Assembly (NCBI RefSeq): GCF_000337535.1
Contig: NZ_AOIP01000019.1
Span: 1-61,747, forward strand
From: Natrialba aegyptia DSM 13077
Lineage (GTDB): Archaea; Halobacteriota; Halobacteria; Halobacteriales; Natrialbaceae
Reading direction: 5' to 3'
Length of the DNA: 61,747 nt
Within the stretch, counting starts at the first letter, position 1. Every line of letters starts with the position of its first letter. Below are positions 59,169-61,747 of this stretch, piece by piece. The notes under the pieces are model-generated. The model had not been told where the DNA came from. It worked only from the letters and a program-made list of their open reading frames with translations, and ran no database searches. A program made the position numbers and the translations under genes.

Positions 59169-60476
59169 ATGGACGGGAAGGGGCTCCGAGCCCTGGTATG
59201 TGCACTCGTCGTCGTCTGGTGTACGGTTGCGGTGGGCTGGTCCATGTCGGGTGCTGTGGTGGCGACCGACACGACGGCCGGTCAGTCGCTCACGTCGACA
59301 CAGGTGCCAGTGCACGAACAGGGTCAGGCTACGGGTCAGTTTGTGACTTCGTCACAGTCACAGTTACTGTTACAGTCACAACAACTACAGCCGCAGGTGC
59401 AAGACGACGCTCCGGCTGCGAGTTCACATCTCAATAACTCGACTGAGACCCGCGTCAGCATCTTCCTCGAGGAGGATGGCTCTGCGACGGTCGAGGTTGA
59501 CTATCGCTTCGAGGCGGGGTCGGATGACTGGAACGAACTCGAGTCGGACGTCGAGGACAATCCGGACGCGTATGCTGCACGCGAACAAGCGGATTGGGAA
59601 CAAGACATCGAGGAGGCACAGAATAGGACGGACCGGGAGATGAACGTCTCGAACACCACGGTGACGACATCGACGAGTTCGGCGACGCCACAGGATCTCG
59701 GTCACGTCACGTTCACGTTCGAGTGGTCGTCGTTCGCCAACGTCGTGTTGAACCAGATCGAGGCGGGTGATGCGCTTGCGGGCTGGTTTACACCCACCGA
59801 GGGGACGACGTTGCAGATAATCCCGCCGGACGGGTACGTGATCGAAGAGGCTGATCCGGAGCCGTCGGGGTCCTCGGAGGAGTCCGTTCTCTGGAACGGG
59901 GCCGAAACGGAATTTCTCGAGGACCAGCCGATGATCGTCATGACCGAGGATAGCGAGACTGCCAATACGTCGGACGGAGCGACTGAGGGGCCGTCGCTGT
60001 CGTGGCTGGTTATCGTTGCGACGCTCGTCGTATTGGCGGCGGTTGGCGTCGGTATCGGAGCCGCCGCGTGGTGGATTCGGCGTGGTCCCGGAAGCGGGAG
60101 CGGTTCCAGGTTCGGATCCGGTTCCAGTACTGACTCACAGTCCCGGCCGCCGACAAACGGGGCGGCGGGAGCGCCGATGGAGGAGTCGTCGACCGCGGCT
60201 TCGGGGTCGTCTCCTCGCGGGAACGGTAACGGTAGTGATTCCGGATCGAACAGTCCACCGCCGGAACTCTTGAGCAACGAAGAGCGCGTGCTCAAACTCC
60301 TCGAGAGTTCCGGCGGCCGGATCAAGCAACAACAGGTCGTCTCCGAACTCGAGTGGACCGAAGCCAAGACGAGTCAGGTCGTCGGTGGGTTGCGAGAGGA
60401 CGACGAGATCGACGTCTTCCGAATCGGGCGCGAAAACGTGCTGGCGCTGCCGGACGAAGCCGAGTCAGAACAGTAG
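59169..60476 (+). CDS. Membrane-anchored protein with C-terminal winged helix
   Basis: The 435-residue protein has an N-terminal signal helix (about 7-30), a Gln/Ser/Thr-rich stretch encoded by a period-6 repeat (about 50-80), an extracellular domain (about 90-265) with ETRVSIFLEEDGSATVEVDYRF at its start, a transmembrane helix (about 273-298), a Gly/Ser-rich linker (about 300-365) and a C-terminal winged helix (about 365-430, with RVLKLLESSGGRIKQQQVVSELEWTEAK). This extracellular-sensor/cytoplasmic-DNA-binding layout is common in haloarchaea and suggests one-component membrane-bound regulation. The ligand is unknown. Confidence 0.85.
   Translation: MDGKGLRALVCALVVVWCTVAVGWSMSGAVVATDTTAGQSLTSTQVPVHEQGQATGQFVTSSQSQLLLQSQQLQPQVQDDAPAASSHLNNSTETRVSIFLEEDGSATVEVDYRFEAGSDDWNELESDVEDNPDAYAAREQADWEQDIEEAQNRTDREMNVSNTTVTTSTSSATPQDLGHVTFTFEWSSFANVVLNQIEAGDALAGWFTPTEGTTLQIIPPDGYVIEEADPEPSGSSEESVLWNGAETEFLEDQPMIVMTEDSETANTSDGATEGPSLSWLVIVATLVVLAAVGVGIGAAAWWIRRGPGSGSGSRFGSGSSTDSQSRPPTNGAAGAPMEESSTAASGSSPRGNGNGSDSGSNSPPPELLSNEERVLKLLESSGGRIKQQQVVSELEWTEAKTSQVVGGLREDDEIDVFRIGRENVLALPDEAESEQ
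59341..59400. repeat. Period-6 repeat in the extracellular stem
   Basis: CAGTCACAG-type repeats encode a Gln/Ser/Leu-rich stretch between signal helix and extracellular domain. Confidence 0.6.
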
Positions 60477-60588
60477 TCGTAGGTAGCAACTGGCGACAAT
60501 TTCGTTCCGTATTCTTGCGCCTGATCCCCCAAGCCACGGCGCTTTTCACTTCGTGTGCAACCCGGTGCAACATTTGCCCGACACGAGG

Positions 60589-60598
60589 ATTTAATAGG
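60589..60598 (+). promoter_or_regulatory. TATA box before the 31-aa ORF
   Basis: ATTTAATAGG lies 24-33 bases before the ATG at 60622. Confidence 0.5.
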
Positions 60599-60621
60599 GT
60601 CAAGTCTCGTAGGTGGGTGCA

Positions 60622-60717
60622 ATGACGCAGTCCGCCGGTCTTGCAACTGCGTTCGCTTCCTTCGTGACCGGCGGGACTGTCTCCCCGCGACCGCGACGAC
60701 CGCGACCGGGCCTTTGA
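60622..60717 (+). CDS. Possible 31-aa peptide gene upstream of argG
   Basis: The frame starts MTQSAGLATAF and ends SPRPRRPRPGL, with four Arg codons (all CGA) among seven consecutive codons. It has a TATA box at leaderless spacing and an SD-like AGGTGG. It stands just upstream of arginine-biosynthesis gene argG. A hairpin-like ATAGG-N5-CCTAT and TTTTT follow at 60764-60782. It could be a real peptide or an arginine-sensing leader; neither is proven. Confidence 0.4.
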   Translation: MTQSAGLATAFASFVTGGTVSPRPRRPRPGL

Positions 60718-60763
60718 GCCCGTACTATCCCTTCCCCCACGTTCCATGCTGTTTCCCAAATTG

Positions 60764-60782
60764 ATAGGTAATTCCTATTTTT
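60764..60782 (+). terminator. Short hairpin with T-run
   Basis: ATAGG (60764-60768), TAATT, CCTAT (60774-60778) followed by a run of T. It may end the transcript of the 31-aa ORF or serve as an operator for argG. Confidence 0.4.
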
Positions 60783-60831
60783 CCGGTTAGCGTCCGCTCT
60801 CTGAATAAATTACGACACTCAAAGCAATGAA

Positions 60832-60839
60832 TTTAAGTA
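60832..60839 (+). promoter_or_regulatory. TATA box of argG
   Basis: TTTAAGTA lies 23-30 bases upstream of the argG ATG at 60862. Confidence 0.6.
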
Positions 60840-60861
60840 TGTCCCTCGGTTCTGTTCGGAT

Positions 60862-61747
60862 ATGACACGCGTTGCACTCGCGTTCTCGGGTGGACTGGAC
60901 ACGACCGTCTGTGTCCCGTTGCTCGAGGAAGAGTACGGATACGACGAGGTCATCGGCGTCACCGTCGACGTCGGCCAGCCGGCCTCGGAGTTCGACGAAG
61001 CAGAAGAGACCGCAGAAGCACTCGATCTGGATCACTACGTCGTCGACGCCAAAGCCGAGTTCGCCGACCTCTGTTTCGACAGCGTTCGCGCGAACGCGAC
61101 CTACCAGGGCTACCCGCTCGGGACGGCGCTCGCTCGTCCCGTCATCGCCGAGGCGATCCTGCAGGTCGCTCAAGAACAGGACTGTGACGGCATCGCTCAC
61201 GGCTGTACGGGTAAAGGGAACGACCAACTCCGGTTCGAAGCCGTCTGGCGCGACTCCGACCTCGAAGTCATCGCCCCCGTGCGCGAACTCGGACTCACGC
61301 GCGAGTGGGAACAGGAGTACGCCGACGACAAGGACCTCCCCGTCGAGGGCGGCAGCGGCGGCGACTGGTCGATCGACACCAACCTCTGGAGTCGCTCCGT
61401 CGAGGGCGACGAACTCGAGGACCCGAGCTACGTCCCTCCCACGGATATCTACGACTGGACGGACGAACCATCCGGCGAGAGCGAGGAAATAGAGATCACT
61501 TTCGAGAAGGGCTACCCCGTCGCCGTCGACGGCGAGGAGTACGATTCCGTCTCGCTCATCGAGCACCTGAACGAACTCGCCGGATCCTACGGCATCGGCC
61601 GCACGGACTCGATGGAAGATCGCATGCTCGGGCTGAAAGTCCGCGAGAACTACGAGCACCCCGCCGCCACGACGCTGCTCAACGCTCACGAAGCCCTGGA
61701 AGGGCTCGTGCTTACCCAGGAAGAACGCGAGTTCAAGCAGCTGATCG
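60862..61747 (+). CDS. argG: Argininosuccinate synthase (3' end cut by window)
   Basis: The frame is open to the window edge (295 codons seen of about 400). It has the ATP-binding P-loop LAFSGGLDTTV (6-16), GVTVDVGQ, TALARPVIAEAI, AHGCTGKGNDQLRFE, and SIDTNLWSRSVEGDELEDP. It joins citrulline and aspartate in arginine biosynthesis; argH is the expected next gene outside the window. The ATG at 60862 has a TATA box 23-30 bases upstream, so the mRNA is probably leaderless. Confidence 0.96.
   Translation, partial: MTRVALAFSGGLDTTVCVPLLEEEYGYDEVIGVTVDVGQPASEFDEAEETAEALDLDHYVVDAKAEFADLCFDSVRANATYQGYPLGTALARPVIAEAILQVAQEQDCDGIAHGCTGKGNDQLRFEAVWRDSDLEVIAPVRELGLTREWEQEYADDKDLPVEGGSGGDWSIDTNLWSRSVEGDELEDPSYVPPTDIYDWTDEPSGESEEIEITFEKGYPVAVDGEEYDSVSLIEHLNELAGSYGIGRTDSMEDRMLGLKVRENYEHPAATTLLNAHEALEGLVLTQEEREFKQLI

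Larger units (their letters stand above)
60477..60861. other. 385-base region between the winged-helix gene and argG
   Basis: It contains an inverted repeat TCGTGT/ACACGA, a direct repeat of GTGCAAC, a possible 31-codon ORF with its own TATA box (60589-60717), a short hairpin with T-run (60764-60782) and the argG TATA box. No larger gene is visible. Confidence 0.6.

Overview
The window comes from a halophilic archaeon (class Halobacteria). The proteins are strongly acidic, the DNA is GC-rich, and secreted proteins carry Tat lipoprotein signals (twin arginine followed by an AGC lipobox). Many genes have a TATA-like element 24-34 bases before the start codon, as expected for leaderless transcripts. 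Archaeal housekeeping genes are present: TBP, an RFC small subunit, eIF1A, RNase Z, an XPD-type helicase and Trm-G10. Period-6 simple repeats that code for two-residue repeats recur across the window. A member of the Natrialbales is plausible, but that is inference. I saw no rRNA, tRNA, CRISPR array or intact insertion sequence.

Layout. (1) 0.2-12.2 kb is rich in tetrapyrrole genes: the operon hemC-cobA-hemD, a truncated globin, hemL and hemB, interleaved with a PHP protein, a RecJ-like DHH nuclease, a PH-domain membrane protein and an ammonium transporter fused to its own PII regulator. (2) 12.3-30.7 kb is mixed chromosomal backbone: a Tat lipoprotein, L-asparaginase, an MFS carrier, a TrmB regulator, a 7Fe-type ferredoxin, several zinc-finger microproteins, Usp, a channel-like protein, TBP, Trm-G10, a thioesterase, an RFC paralog, RNase Z, a DUF460 protein and eIF1A. 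A degraded small membrane gene lies at 29.7-30.0 kb. (3) 30.8-38.6 kb carries a class V aminotransferase, a DMT carrier, a blue-copper lipoprotein, an M29 aminopeptidase and a threonine-aldolase-type enzyme. (4) 38.6-51.3 kb is a coherent nitrogen-compound locus, probably for polyamines or guanidino compounds. It holds an aminotransferase, an agmatinase-family ureohydrolase with a tiny upstream ORF, two NrpR-like (DUF128) regulators, a nitrilase-family amidase, an ABC importer whose two permease subunits are fused, a class III aminotransferase and an HDAC-like deacetylase. (5) 51.6-60.5 kb has a phosphodiesterase, a CDF metal transporter, the XPD-like helicase, a YeeE-TusA-rhodanese sulfur operon, a 2'-5' RNA ligase-like protein and a membrane-anchored winged-helix protein. 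(6) The window ends inside argG, which is preceded by a possible 31-residue arginine-rich ORF.

How the genes fit together. The heme genes supply uroporphyrinogen III, and SUMT directs it to siroheme/precorrin-2, consistent with the siroheme-dependent archaeal heme route. In region 4 the importer, ureohydrolase, deacetylase and aminotransferases could take up and dismantle (acetyl)polyamines or guanidino compounds. The two DUF128 proteins are the obvious regulators. An inverted repeat identical to the methanogen NrpR operator pattern (GGAA-N6-TTCC) lies between the TATA box and the start codon of the class III aminotransferase. This locus and its operator are the most interesting signal in the window. 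Other strong signals are a long hairpin after the RFC gene (24.28-24.36 kb), an inverted repeat that encloses a TATA box (19.2 kb), and GC-rich hairpins between many convergent gene pairs.
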